Position numbers and translations under genes: made by a program. From NCBI GenBank assembly GCA_902767355.1, contig CACXHG010000179.1, forward strand, positions 1-27,054: a stretch of DNA of 27,054 nt. Direction: 5' to 3'. The notes beneath the pieces are model-generated. The model saw only the letters and a list, made by a program, of their open reading frames with translations. It searched no databases and was not told the origin of the DNA. Shown here one piece after another: positions 8,628 through 16,110 of the stretch. This stretch comes from an uncultured Bacteroidia bacterium. Lineage in GTDB: Bacteria > Bacteroidota > Bacteroidia > Bacteroidales > UBA932. Numbering within the stretch: the first letter of the stretch is position 1; each line of letters starts with the position of its first letter.

Positions 8628-9784
8628 AAAGATTCTTCATACTGACCGTGGCGCTGGCGGCTGCCCTGAGCTGCGGCCAGCCGCTTCTTGCCCAAGACTC
8701 GGGCAAGAAGGCCTCCATCGCCCGGCTGAAAGAAGAGATCAAATTCATAGACAACGAGCTGAAAGCTGCCTCCAGCAAGCATAAAGCCTCCTATAATCAG
8801 TTGCTGCTGCTCCAAGAAAAAAGCGCCAGCCGCAAGAAACTGGTAGAAGAATCCGACGTCGCCATACGCGACCTGAACGGGCAGATATATCAGAAAGACC
8901 TGGAAATAAGCTCGCTTCAGGCACGCCTGGACACCCTCCAGCAGTACTATTCGAATCTTGTTTACAACACCTACAAGAACCGCGACAGCCGCATCTGGCT
9001 CATGCACCTGCTCTCCAGCGAAAATCTCGGGCAGGGCTACCGCCGCTTTTCTTACCTGAGGAATCTGTCTCAGACAATGTCCCTGAATGCCAAGGAGATA
9101 ATGGCCGTCAAAGATTCCCTGACACAAGAGAAGGCACAACTTACCCAGATGTACAACCAGGCCGGCGAACTCAAGCGGGAGCGCGAGAAGGAATACACTG
9201 CGCTCAAGAACGAAGAGAAAAAGACCCAGGCTGTCGTAAATACCCTTGCCAAAGACAAAAAAAAATACAAAGCCGAGCTGGACCGCAAGCGCAAGGAGAT
9301 GGAGCGCCTCAACAGAGAAGTGCAACGCGCTGTGGGCAAAGAGCTTACAAAGAAAGACAAGATAGACTACAGCGTATCCGGCCGCTTCGAGCAGAACAAG
9401 GGCAAAATCCCCTGGCCCGTGAGGGGCGTCGTCACCGAGCGGTTCGGAGTCCAGAAACACCCTATCTACAAGAACATTACGCTTCCAGCCAACAACGGCA
9501 TCACCATCACCACCCAAAAGGGCAGCGAGGTAAAGTGCGTGTTCGATGGCATCGTGAAGCAGATTATGATCATGCCCGGCTACGGGCATTGCGTGCTGGT
9601 GCAGCACGGAGAATATTTCACCTTCTACTGCAAGCTTGCCTCTGCCAGAGTGAAATCGGGCCAGAAGGTCAAAGCCGGGGAAACCCTGGGCAAGCTGGAA
9701 GCTGCCGACGACGACTCGTCACAGCTCCATTTCCAGATCTGGAAGGGGAACACCAAACAAAATCCGTCGCTCTGGCTGAATTAG
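8624..9784 (+). CDS. EnvC-like murein hydrolase activator (degenerate M23/LytM domain)
   Basis: 386 residues with a GTG start that overlaps the upstream stop (GTGA), a classic translational coupling. A signal peptide (about 1-23) is followed by a long coiled coil (about 28-250, rich in K, E, L and Q) and a C-terminal LytM domain (about 265-386, WPVRGVVTERFGVQKHPIY to LHFQIWKGN). The metallopeptidase site is not intact: the HxGxD motif reads N290-N-G-I-T294, the YxHL motif reads YCKL, and only the last LHF histidine remains. That pattern belongs to EnvC-type proteins, which do not cut peptidoglycan but switch on cell-wall amidases at division. The cognate amidase is not in the window. The stop overlaps the stop of the convergent M3 peptidase by 4 bases. 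Confidence 0.87.
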   Translation: MKRFFILTVALAAALSCGQPLLAQDSGKKASIARLKEEIKFIDNELKAASSKHKASYNQLLLLQEKSASRKKLVEESDVAIRDLNGQIYQKDLEISSLQARLDTLQQYYSNLVYNTYKNRDSRIWLMHLLSSENLGQGYRRFSYLRNLSQTMSLNAKEIMAVKDSLTQEKAQLTQMYNQAGELKREREKEYTALKNEEKKTQAVVNTLAKDKKKYKAELDRKRKEMERLNREVQRAVGKELTKKDKIDYSVSGRFEQNKGKIPWPVRGVVTERFGVQKHPIYKNITLPANNGITITTQKGSEVKCVFDGIVKQIMIMPGYGHCVLVQHGEYFTFYCKLASARVKSGQKVKAGETLGKLEAADDDSSQLHFQIWKGNTKQNPSLWLN

Positions 9785-11844
9785 CCTGCCTTCTCTACCA
9801 AGCCGTCCGCCTCCAGCAAGGCTTCTGGGCGGGCGTCGCGGCCACGCCAGTTGCGGTACAGCACATCGGCATCCTCTATATCGCCTCGGCTGAGGACCTC
9901 CCTACGGAAAGACGCAGCGGTAGCGCGGTTGAAAATGCCAGTCTGTTTGAAGAAGGCAAATGCGTCTGCCGCAAGTACTTCTGCCCATTTATAGGAGTAA
10001 TATCCGGCAGCATAGCCCCCGGAAAAAATATGGGTGAAAGATGTGGACATGGCCGTGCCGGCAATTATGGGGACAACCGCATTCGGCCCCGTCACGGCGG
10101 CCTCGAACTCGGCTACTCCCACATCCGGAATCTGCTCTCCGCTGTGCCATGCCATATCCAGCAGTCCGAACTGCAACTGACGCACACTTGCATAGCCGGC
10201 CTGGTAGTTCTTGGCCGCGACAATCCTCTCTATATACTCCTGCGGGATTGTCTCACCTGTCTGGTAATGCCTTGCAAATGAATCCAGAAACTCTTTTTCA
10301 TAAGCCCAGTTCTCCATCAGCTGCGAAGGCAGTTCCACAAAGTCGCGGGTCACATTGGTGCCGGTCAGGCTGGCGTAGGTTCCTTCCGAAAGCAGGGAGT
10401 GGAGGCCGTGCCCAAACTCGTGCAGCAGGGTCGTCACCTCGCCGAAAGTCAGCAGCGAAGGGGTGTCCCCCACCGGCTTGGTGAAATTGGTCACCAGGGA
10501 CACGAACGGGCGGCGCTGCTCGCCGCCGACGCAACTTTGCTCGCGGAAATTGGTCATCCAGGCTCCTGAACGCTTGCTCTCGCGGGGGAAGAAGTCCATA
10601 TACAGCAACCCCATGAAGCGCTCGCCGTCATTTACCTGATACACCTCCACATCCGGGTGATACACAGGGATATCCCCGCGCTTTTTAAACTCGATGCCAT
10701 AGAGGGTCGTGGCCAGCCCCAGGACAGCTTTGACCACCTTGCCCAGCTCGAAGTAGGGCTTGAGCAACTCTGTCGTTATATCGAACAACTCTTCTTTCTG
10801 GCGACGGCTCCAATAGGCAAAATCCCACGGCATGATGCTCTCGGTGAACCCTTTAGACGAGGCATATCCGGCAAGCTGCCGCATCTCCTTTGTGGCAAAC
10901 GGCCTGGTCTTGGCCATCAGGTCGGCAAGAAAAGCGTTGACCGTGGCGGGATTCTTGGCCATACGCTCTTCCAGGGCATACGAAGCGTAGGATTCATAGC
11001 CCAATATGCGGGCCGAACGCTCCCTGAGAGAGATTATATCCTTGATATTCCGGCTGTTGTCATATTCGCCCAGAAGGGCGCGGGTATTGTAGGCCATCCA
11101 CATATCCCGGCGCTGCTGCCGGTTGCCGCTGTAGGCCATAAAGGCACTGTAGCTGGGCGCCTGAAGGGTAAATACCCACCCCTGAAGTCCGCGCTGCCGG
11201 GCCTCTTCTGCTGCCGCGTCTATGGCATATTGCGGCATCCCCTGCAGCTGCGCCTCATCGCTTATCTCCAGTGTATATGCATTCGTGGCATCGAGGGCAT
11301 TCTTGTCGAAGGCCAGGGAGGCCAGTTGCAGCTGCTCCTGCATTTGGCTGTAGAGGGCCTTGTCTTCCCCGGCGAGCTGCGCCCCGCCGCGCTTGAACGA
11401 CTTGTAGGTCTCTTCCAGGAGCCGGGCCTGCTCCGGGTCAAGGCTAAGACTTTCCCGCTTGTCATACACGGCTTTGATCCTGTCGAACAATACCGGATTC
11501 AGGCGTACATACATGCTGTAGCCGGTCAGCTTTGGCGACACCGCCTCGGCGATTGCGTGCATGCGATCGTCGGTACAGGCTTCGTTCAGGTTGAAGAAAA
11601 CGGAAGACTCCCTCTCCAGGGCCTCGCCGGAACGCTCCAGCGCCTCTATGGTATTGGCAAAAGTCGGGGGCTCGGTATTGCTGCAAATGGCATCTACCTC
11701 TGCCTTGGCCCGGTCTATTGCAGCTGCGAATGCAGGCTCGTAGTGGTCCGGTTTTATCCGGTCGAATGCCGGCGCGCCAAAGGGATTGGGAGACGGCGCC
11801 AGGAGCGGATTGCTCTCGAAAATATCTTTTTCTGCTGTCATCAT
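9781..11844 (-). CDS. M3 family oligopeptidase / peptidyl-dipeptidase (Dcp-like)
   Basis: 687-residue zinc metallopeptidase. The active site is clear: H475-E-F-G-H479 with the downstream GTNVTRDFVELPSQLMENWA glutamate helix, as in Dcp and oligopeptidase A. The N-terminal SNPLLAPSPNPFGAPAFDRIKPDHYEPAF segment and the overall length match the family. There is no signal peptide, so it should act in the cytosol, trimming dipeptides or cutting short peptides during peptide recycling or nutrition. Two adjacent ATG codons are possible starts; the outer one is given. It lies 38 bases downstream of the zinc-finger gene. A TAAATTAG close to the -7 consensus (complement of 11860-11867) suggests it may also have its own promoter. 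The DCP-versus-OpdA choice is inferred from similarity only. Confidence 0.93.
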   Translation of the reverse strand: MMTAEKDIFESNPLLAPSPNPFGAPAFDRIKPDHYEPAFAAAIDRAKAEVDAICSNTEPPTFANTIEALERSGEALERESSVFFNLNEACTDDRMHAIAEAVSPKLTGYSMYVRLNPVLFDRIKAVYDKRESLSLDPEQARLLEETYKSFKRGGAQLAGEDKALYSQMQEQLQLASLAFDKNALDATNAYTLEISDEAQLQGMPQYAIDAAAEEARQRGLQGWVFTLQAPSYSAFMAYSGNRQQRRDMWMAYNTRALLGEYDNSRNIKDIISLRERSARILGYESYASYALEERMAKNPATVNAFLADLMAKTRPFATKEMRQLAGYASSKGFTESIMPWDFAYWSRRQKEELFDITTELLKPYFELGKVVKAVLGLATTLYGIEFKKRGDIPVYHPDVEVYQVNDGERFMGLLYMDFFPRESKRSGAWMTNFREQSCVGGEQRRPFVSLVTNFTKPVGDTPSLLTFGEVTTLLHEFGHGLHSLLSEGTYASLTGTNVTRDFVELPSQLMENWAYEKEFLDSFARHYQTGETIPQEYIERIVAAKNYQAGYASVRQLQFGLLDMAWHSGEQIPDVGVAEFEAAVTGPNAVVPIIAGTAMSTSFTHIFSGGYAAGYYSYKWAEVLAADAFAFFKQTGIFNRATAASFRREVLSRGDIEDADVLYRNWRGRDARPEALLEADGLVEKAG

Positions 11845-11882
11845 GGTCGTTTTGGGCTGCTAATTTACGAAAACTATTGCCA

Positions 11883-12233
11883 TCAGCTTCCGGCCTTCTT
11901 GATTGCGTACATGCGGCCGTGCGCCAAACGGTAGCTGAATTCATAGCAACCGTACTCCGACGGGCGAAGTCCGCGGCGCTCCACCGACGTGAAATAGCGT
12001 ATGTTAAAGCCCAGAAGCCGCTCGTCGGAGAGCCGCAGGCTGCTGACGCCGGACTCACAGAGTCTCTCCAGCAGACTCCGGTTGTAGCGCAGAATGCGGT
12101 TGACCTCTCCCGTGGGCACCCTGGCGGCGTCGTAGCGCCGGTTGTGAAACAATGTGCGGCAGTCGTCGCTGCAGAACAGTTTGTCGCTGCGGCCGGCCAG
12201 AGGGGTGCCGCATTCCCTGCAAAATCTTTCCAT
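11883..12233 (-). CDS. Small Cys4 zinc-finger protein, conserved hypothetical
   Basis: 116 residues, cytosolic, no signal peptide. The N-terminus carries CREC (C5, C8) and, after 12 residues, CSDDC (C21, C25), a four-cysteine zinc site with the KLFCSDDCRTLFHNRRYD pattern seen in DUF2116-like zinc ribbons. The remaining 80 residues are basic and hydrophobic (LLGFNIRYFTSVERR, GCYEFSYRLAHGRMYAIKK) with no motif I recognise. It is first in a two-gene minus-strand unit with the M3 peptidase. Similar short proteins are common in Bacteroidota but have no function I can name; nucleic-acid binding is only a guess from the finger and the basic residues. Confidence 0.75.
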   Translation of the reverse strand: MERFCRECGTPLAGRSDKLFCSDDCRTLFHNRRYDAARVPTGEVNRILRYNRSLLERLCESGVSSLRLSDERLLGFNIRYFTSVERRGLRPSEYGCYEFSYRLAHGRMYAIKKAGS

Positions 12234-12254
12234 ACTACTCTAGTTCTTCCTCTG

Positions 12255-12262
12255 CAAATATA
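12255..12262 (-). promoter_or_regulatory. -7 promoter box of the zinc-finger gene
   Basis: TATATTTG on the minus strand is a perfect -7 consensus match, 21 bases before the start codon. No convincing TTTG is seen 19-21 bases further upstream, so the promoter may be weak or need an activator. Confidence 0.5.
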
Positions 12263-12310
12263 CGCCTGCGGGCAGCCGCCAGACAGAAAAAACCTGCATT
12301 TCGGCCGAGA

Positions 12311-12368
12311 TTTTAACGATTTTAAAAACGTAAAACTGCCGTTAAACGTTTATAAACGGGTATAAACG
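12311..12368. repeat. AT-rich cluster of AACG/AAACG repeats between two divergent genes
   Basis: AACG occurs at 12315, 12327, 12345, 12355 and 12365; the last four are part of AAACG, and the last three are spaced exactly 10 bases apart. The 10-bp palindrome TAAACGTTTA covers 12343-12352. The spacing of one helical turn suggests protein binding on one face of the DNA, between the zinc-finger promoter and ssb. No regulator can be named. Confidence 0.45.
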
Positions 12369-12453
12369 TCTCCATTATGGTTATCGGCCATCCGGCAGGC
12401 TTTATTTGCAGCCAAAAGCGTAAGCCAAATTTTACTTTATTAAACTTATCATT

Positions 12454-12822
12454 ATGGAAAGATTGACAATCAATCGTGTGGAGATCCTCGGACGCGTAGG
12501 CGCCGACCCGAGAATCACATTGGTGGGAGAAAAGCGGAATGCGAGATTCCCTGTGGCGACAAAAGAACAATTCAGAGACCGCAACGGCGGTCTGCACGAA
12601 GAGACCACCTGGCACAATGTGGCAGTGTGGCAGGGCAAAGGCTCACCTGACCTGGAGGGCATAAGGAAAGGGGTTGAAGTGCACCTGTACGGCCGTATCC
12701 GAAACACAAAGTATAGGGGCCCCGACGGAGAAGAAAAGTACTTTTCGGAGATTACGGCAAACCATTGCGAAGTCTGCAAGGAGCAGGCTGAACAGATAAT
12801 GGCCCCCGGTGTTTACCGCTGA
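12454..12822 (+). CDS. ssb: Single-stranded DNA-binding protein lacking the acidic tail
   Basis: 122-residue OB-fold protein of the SSB family (INRVEILGRVGADPRI, then FPVATKEQF, TTWHNVAVW and GVEVHLYGRI). SSB coats single-stranded DNA in replication, repair and recombination. The usual C-terminal acidic tip (DDIPF in E. coli), which docks partner proteins, is missing: the protein ends EQIMAPGVYR right after the OB fold. That makes it either an accessory paralogue or a normal short Bacteroidales form. It starts 220 bases from the divergent zinc-finger gene and lies about 100 bases before cysS, which has its own promoter. The ssb symbol refers to the family; whether this is the housekeeping copy is open. 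Confidence 0.88.
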   Translation: MERLTINRVEILGRVGADPRITLVGEKRNARFPVATKEQFRDRNGGLHEETTWHNVAVWQGKGSPDLEGIRKGVEVHLYGRIRNTKYRGPDGEEKYFSEITANHCEVCKEQAEQIMAPGVYR

Positions 12823-12862
12823 GTGCACTCCCGGCTCGCTGCCGTTGCCGGGCCTTTGCAGT

Positions 12863-12893
12863 TTTGTCTTTTGACAAAAAGCAGTTAAATTTG
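12863..12893 (+). promoter_or_regulatory. Promoter of cysS
   Basis: TTTG at 12863-12866, 19 bases, then TAAATTTG at 12886-12893: a perfect -33/-7 pair. The expected start near 12897 gives a leader of about 24 bases to the ATG at 12921. It overlaps a small inverted repeat (TTTTGTC at 12862-12868, GACAAAA at 12873-12879). Confidence 0.8.
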
Positions 12894-12920
12894 CAGTTTG
12901 TAACAAATTGCGAGCAATAT

Positions 12921-14393
12921 ATGTCAAGAGCCATTTATCTGTACAACACCGCATCCCGGCTTAAAGAACTTTTCAAGCCCATTCACGAGGGTCACGTAGG
13001 AATTTATGTCTGCGGTCCGACAGTCTATGGCGACGCCCACCTGGGCCACGCGCGTCCCGGCATTACCTACGACGTGCTGGTGCGGCTGCTGCGCAATCTG
13101 GGCTACAAAGTCCGCTATGTGCGCAACATTACAGATGTGGGGCACCTGGAAAACGACGCCGATGAGGGGGAGGACAAGATAGCCAAAAAGGCCCGGCTGG
13201 AACAGCTGGAGCCCATGGAGGTGGTGCAATATTACACCATACGCTATGAAGAGGCCATGAAGGCGCTTGGCGTCAATCCCCCCTCCATCGAGCCTCGTGC
13301 CTCCGGGCACATCATCGAGCAGATTGCCCTGATAGAGAAGATACTGGAGCACGGCTATGCCTATATCAGCAACGGCAGCGTATATTTCGACGTTGAGAAA
13401 TACAACAAGGATTTCAAATACGGCGTGCTCTCCGGCCGTGAGCTTGGCGAGATGATATCCAACACCCGCGAGCTGGACGGGCAGAGCGACAAGCATTCGC
13501 CCTACGATTTCGCCCTTTGGAAGAAGGCTGCGCCGGAACACATCATGCACTGGCCGTCCCCCTGGAGCGAAGGTTTCCCGGGCTGGCATCTGGAGTGCTC
13601 GGCAATGAGCGCCAAGTATCTGGGAGAAGAGTTTGACATCCACGGCGGCGGGATGGACCTTATGTTCCCCCACCACGAGTGTGAGTTGGCCCAGAATACC
13701 GCCGCCCGCGGGCGTGGTGGTGTCCACTATTGGATCCACAACAATATGATTACCATCAACGGCAAGAAGATGGGCAAGAGCTACGGCAACTTCATCACGC
13801 TGGAAGAACTCTTCACCGGAAAGCATCCGCTGCTGCAGAAGGCCTACAGCCCCATGACGATACGCTTCTTCATACTCCAGGCTCACTATCGCAGCACTCT
13901 GGATTTCAGCAACGAAGCGCTTCAGGCAGCCGAGAAGGGCCTCAAGAAGCTCTTCCAGGCCGTGCGCGACACAGACGGCATCGCCACCGACGAGAAGGCT
14001 TCCGATGCAGGCGTCGCCAAGCTCTACGAGGATATTTACGACTCGCTCTGCGACGACCTCAACACCCCCGTTGCATTGTCATACGTTTTCGAGGCGGTCA
14101 ATGTGGTCAACAAGATCAAAGACAAGTCGCTGCAGATAAACATGGCAGGCAAGGTGCTGCTGCAGAAGATCTTCAAGGATGTGCTCACCGGCATACTCGG
14201 ACTGCAGGACGAGCAGGCCTCCGGCGCAGACGCGGCCACTATAGGCGGGCTTATGGACATCATTCTCAAGGAACGCCAGCAGGCCCGCTCCCAGAAGGAC
14301 TGGGCCAAGTGCGACGCCCTTCGCGACGACCTTGCAAAACTCGGCATCCGCGTCAAGGACACCAAAGAGGGCAGCGAATGGAGCCTCGAATAA
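12921..14393 (+). CDS. cysS: Cysteinyl-tRNA synthetase
   Basis: 490-residue class I aminoacyl-tRNA synthetase that charges tRNA-Cys in the cytosol. Key motifs: zinc ligand C31 in YVCGPT, the HIGH signature as H40-L-G-H43, and the KMSKS loop as KMGKS at 283-287; the GWHLECSAMS and HGGGMDLMFPHHECELAQ segments are hallmark CysRS sequence. Reading can be extended upstream to an ATG at 12864, but that stretch contains the cysS promoter (12863-12893), so the ATG at 12921 is the start; it also gives the normal family length. The CNNM/CBS gene follows after 18 bases and is probably co-transcribed. Confidence 0.96.
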   Translation: MSRAIYLYNTASRLKELFKPIHEGHVGIYVCGPTVYGDAHLGHARPGITYDVLVRLLRNLGYKVRYVRNITDVGHLENDADEGEDKIAKKARLEQLEPMEVVQYYTIRYEEAMKALGVNPPSIEPRASGHIIEQIALIEKILEHGYAYISNGSVYFDVEKYNKDFKYGVLSGRELGEMISNTRELDGQSDKHSPYDFALWKKAAPEHIMHWPSPWSEGFPGWHLECSAMSAKYLGEEFDIHGGGMDLMFPHHECELAQNTAARGRGGVHYWIHNNMITINGKKMGKSYGNFITLEELFTGKHPLLQKAYSPMTIRFFILQAHYRSTLDFSNEALQAAEKGLKKLFQAVRDTDGIATDEKASDAGVAKLYEDIYDSLCDDLNTPVALSYVFEAVNVVNKIKDKSLQINMAGKVLLQKIFKDVLTGILGLQDEQASGADAATIGGLMDIILKERQQARSQKDWAKCDALRDDLAKLGIRVKDTKEGSEWSLE

Positions 14394-14411
14394 ACTGATT
14401 TTTTTGTACAG

Positions 14412-15620
14412 ATGACCGCTTTTGTCCTTGCCATAATACTGACTATCCTGCTCTCCTTTATGTGTTCCATACTGGAGGCGACGCTTATGTCCACGCCCAT
14501 TTCATATCTGACCATGAAAGAGGACGAGGGCAGCAAAAGCGCAGCGCTGCTTAAAAAATACAAGACCGACATCGACCGGCCGCTGGCCGCGATACTGGTG
14601 CTCAACACCATAGCCAACACCATGGGCGCCGCGATCATCGGCGGTATCGCAGCCAAGCTCTTCGGCAGCTCTGCCGTGGGCATAGTGTCGGCCGTGATGA
14701 CCGTGCTGATACTCATTTTTTCTGAAATCATCCCCAAGACCATCGGAGCCAGCAAGTGGCGCAGCCTGACCGGTTTCGCAGCCCGCGCCATCAGCGTGCT
14801 GATAGTGATAACCTACCCTCTGGTGATTATAGCCGAGTGGATTACCCGCCTGGTCGGCAGCGACGAAGACGAGCAGACAGTCAGCCGCGAAGAGGTGTCG
14901 GCAATGGCCAACATAGGCGAAGAAGAGGGTGTGTTCGAGAAAAGTGAGAATAAGATTATCCAGAACATCATAAAGCTGGACGACGTCAAGGCCTACGACG
15001 TTATGACCCCGCGTGTGGTGGCAGCCATCGCACCGGAGAAGATGACCCTGCTGCAGTTCTACAAGGACCCCGCCTTCAACCACCACTCCCGCATCCCCGT
15101 GTATGCCGACAGCCCGGAATACATCACCGGCTACATACTGCGCAGCGAAGCGCTGGAAATGCTGGCCGGCGACCAGTTCAAAGTGCGTCTGGGCGACATT
15201 AAGCGCGACATAACACTCTTCAACGAAGAGGTCGCCATAAGCGACATCTGGGAGCAGCTGCTCAAGAACAAGGAGCAGATCGGCCTTATCATAGACGAGT
15301 ACGGCTGCTTCTGCGGCATCATCACCCTGGAGGATATCATAGAGACCATTTTCGGGCTTGAAATCATAGACGAGATGGACGAGGTGAGCGACATGCAGCA
15401 GTATGCCCGCGAGCGCTGGGAGCGCCGCCAGAAGCGCTACCGCCAGATCGAGCTCCCCGACGACGACAAGGACGACGATGACTCCTCGGACGACGACGAA
15501 CCCCAGCCCGTGATCATGCGCACCGACGTCGATGAGCGCTACGTGGAGAAAGCCCCCAAGGGCCACAGTTCCCAGGCCATGGAGAATTCAGAGCTCCGCT
15601 ACGGAGAAGAGAAAGACTGA
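14412..15620 (+). CDS. CNNM/CBS-domain membrane protein (HlyC/CorC-family type) with Asp-rich tail
   Basis: 402 residues. The first 150 form a CNNM (DUF21) transmembrane domain with three to four helices and the family patterns ILEATLMSTP, NTIANTMGA and FSEIIPKTIG. A tandem CBS pair follows (about 190-315; YDVMTPRVVAAIAPEK to LIIDEYGCFCGIITLEDIIE). CNNM proteins are linked to magnesium or sodium transport, with CBS pairs sensing ATP-Mg. The C-terminal transporter-associated CorC_HlyC domain is absent; in its place is a charged tail with a run of aspartates (residues about 350-366, PDDDKDDDDSSDDDEPQ). It lies 18 bases after cysS, and its stop abuts that of convergent ispF. A GldE role is less likely because this is shorter and lacks the C-terminal domain. 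Confidence 0.85.
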   Translation: MTAFVLAIILTILLSFMCSILEATLMSTPISYLTMKEDEGSKSAALLKKYKTDIDRPLAAILVLNTIANTMGAAIIGGIAAKLFGSSAVGIVSAVMTVLILIFSEIIPKTIGASKWRSLTGFAARAISVLIVITYPLVIIAEWITRLVGSDEDEQTVSREEVSAMANIGEEEGVFEKSENKIIQNIIKLDDVKAYDVMTPRVVAAIAPEKMTLLQFYKDPAFNHHSRIPVYADSPEYITGYILRSEALEMLAGDQFKVRLGDIKRDITLFNEEVAISDIWEQLLKNKEQIGLIIDEYGCFCGIITLEDIIETIFGLEIIDEMDEVSDMQQYARERWERRQKRYRQIELPDDDKDDDDSSDDDEPQPVIMRTDVDERYVEKAPKGHSSQAMENSELRYGEEKD

Positions 15621-16106
15621 TCAGTTTTTTGCCAGCAGCACCACGGCGTAGGCTGCGACCCCCTCTTCACGGCCGGTGAACCCCAGCCGCTCCTCTGTCG
15701 TGGCCTTTACTGACACCGCATCCACGCCGACGCCCATCACGGAGGCGAGCGTAGAGCGCATCTGCTCTATGTACGGCGCAACCTTGGGCGCCTGCAGCAA
15801 CAGGGTAAGATCTGCATTTACAAGGGAATACCCCCTGCCAAGTATCATGTCGTAGGTCCGCTTCAGCAGGATTTTGCTGTCGATGCCCTTGAATTCGCTG
15901 CTGGTGTCGGGAAAATGATGGCCGATGTCGCCCATGGCCAGCGCCCCCAGCAGGGCGTCGCACAGGGCGTGGATAAGCACGTCGCCGTCGGAGTGCGCCA
16001 CGCAGCCCTTGCTGTGCGCTATTTCCAGGCCCCCGAGGGTAAGTTTGAGCCCCGGAGCGAGGCGGTGTACATCGTAGCCGTTTCCTATTCTCAATTCACA
16101 ATTCAT
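15621..16106 (-). CDS. ispF: 2-C-methyl-D-erythritol 2,4-cyclodiphosphate synthase
   Basis: 161 residues. IspF converts CDP-ME 2-phosphate to MEcPP and CMP in the non-mevalonate (MEP) isoprenoid pathway, as a cytosolic homotrimer. Metal ligands are visible: D12 and H14 in GYDVHRL and H46 in AHSDGDVLIHAL. The KATTEERLGFTGREEGVAA motif near the end is typical. The N-terminus has four residues more than E. coli IspF; a TTG at codon 5 would give exactly MRIGNGYDVH, so the ATG used here and that TTG are both possible. The first codons contain a tandem 7-base repeat (CAATTCA at 16092-16098 and 16099-16105 on the plus strand). It is transcribed divergently from the small protein gene through a shared 42-bp gap. 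Confidence 0.95.
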   Translation of the reverse strand: MNCELRIGNGYDVHRLAPGLKLTLGGLEIAHSKGCVAHSDGDVLIHALCDALLGALAMGDIGHHFPDTSSEFKGIDSKILLKRTYDMILGRGYSLVNADLTLLLQAPKVAPYIEQMRSTLASVMGVGVDAVSVKATTEERLGFTGREEGVAAYAVVLLAKN

Positions 16107-16110
16107 ACAA

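Noticed and set aside
10657..11934. 425-codon open frame on the plus strand opposite the M3 peptidase
   Set aside because: The opposite strand encodes a complete M3 peptidase with HEFGH; the plus-strand product shows no family pattern.
12829..12854. CCCGGC/GCCGGG hairpin after ssb as a terminator
   Set aside because: The loop is 11 bases, the stem 6 bp, and no T-run follows directly; too weak to call.
12864..12920. Upstream ATG at 12864 as the cysS start
   Set aside because: The 19-codon extension covers the perfect cysS promoter and gives a longer N-terminus than known CysRS.
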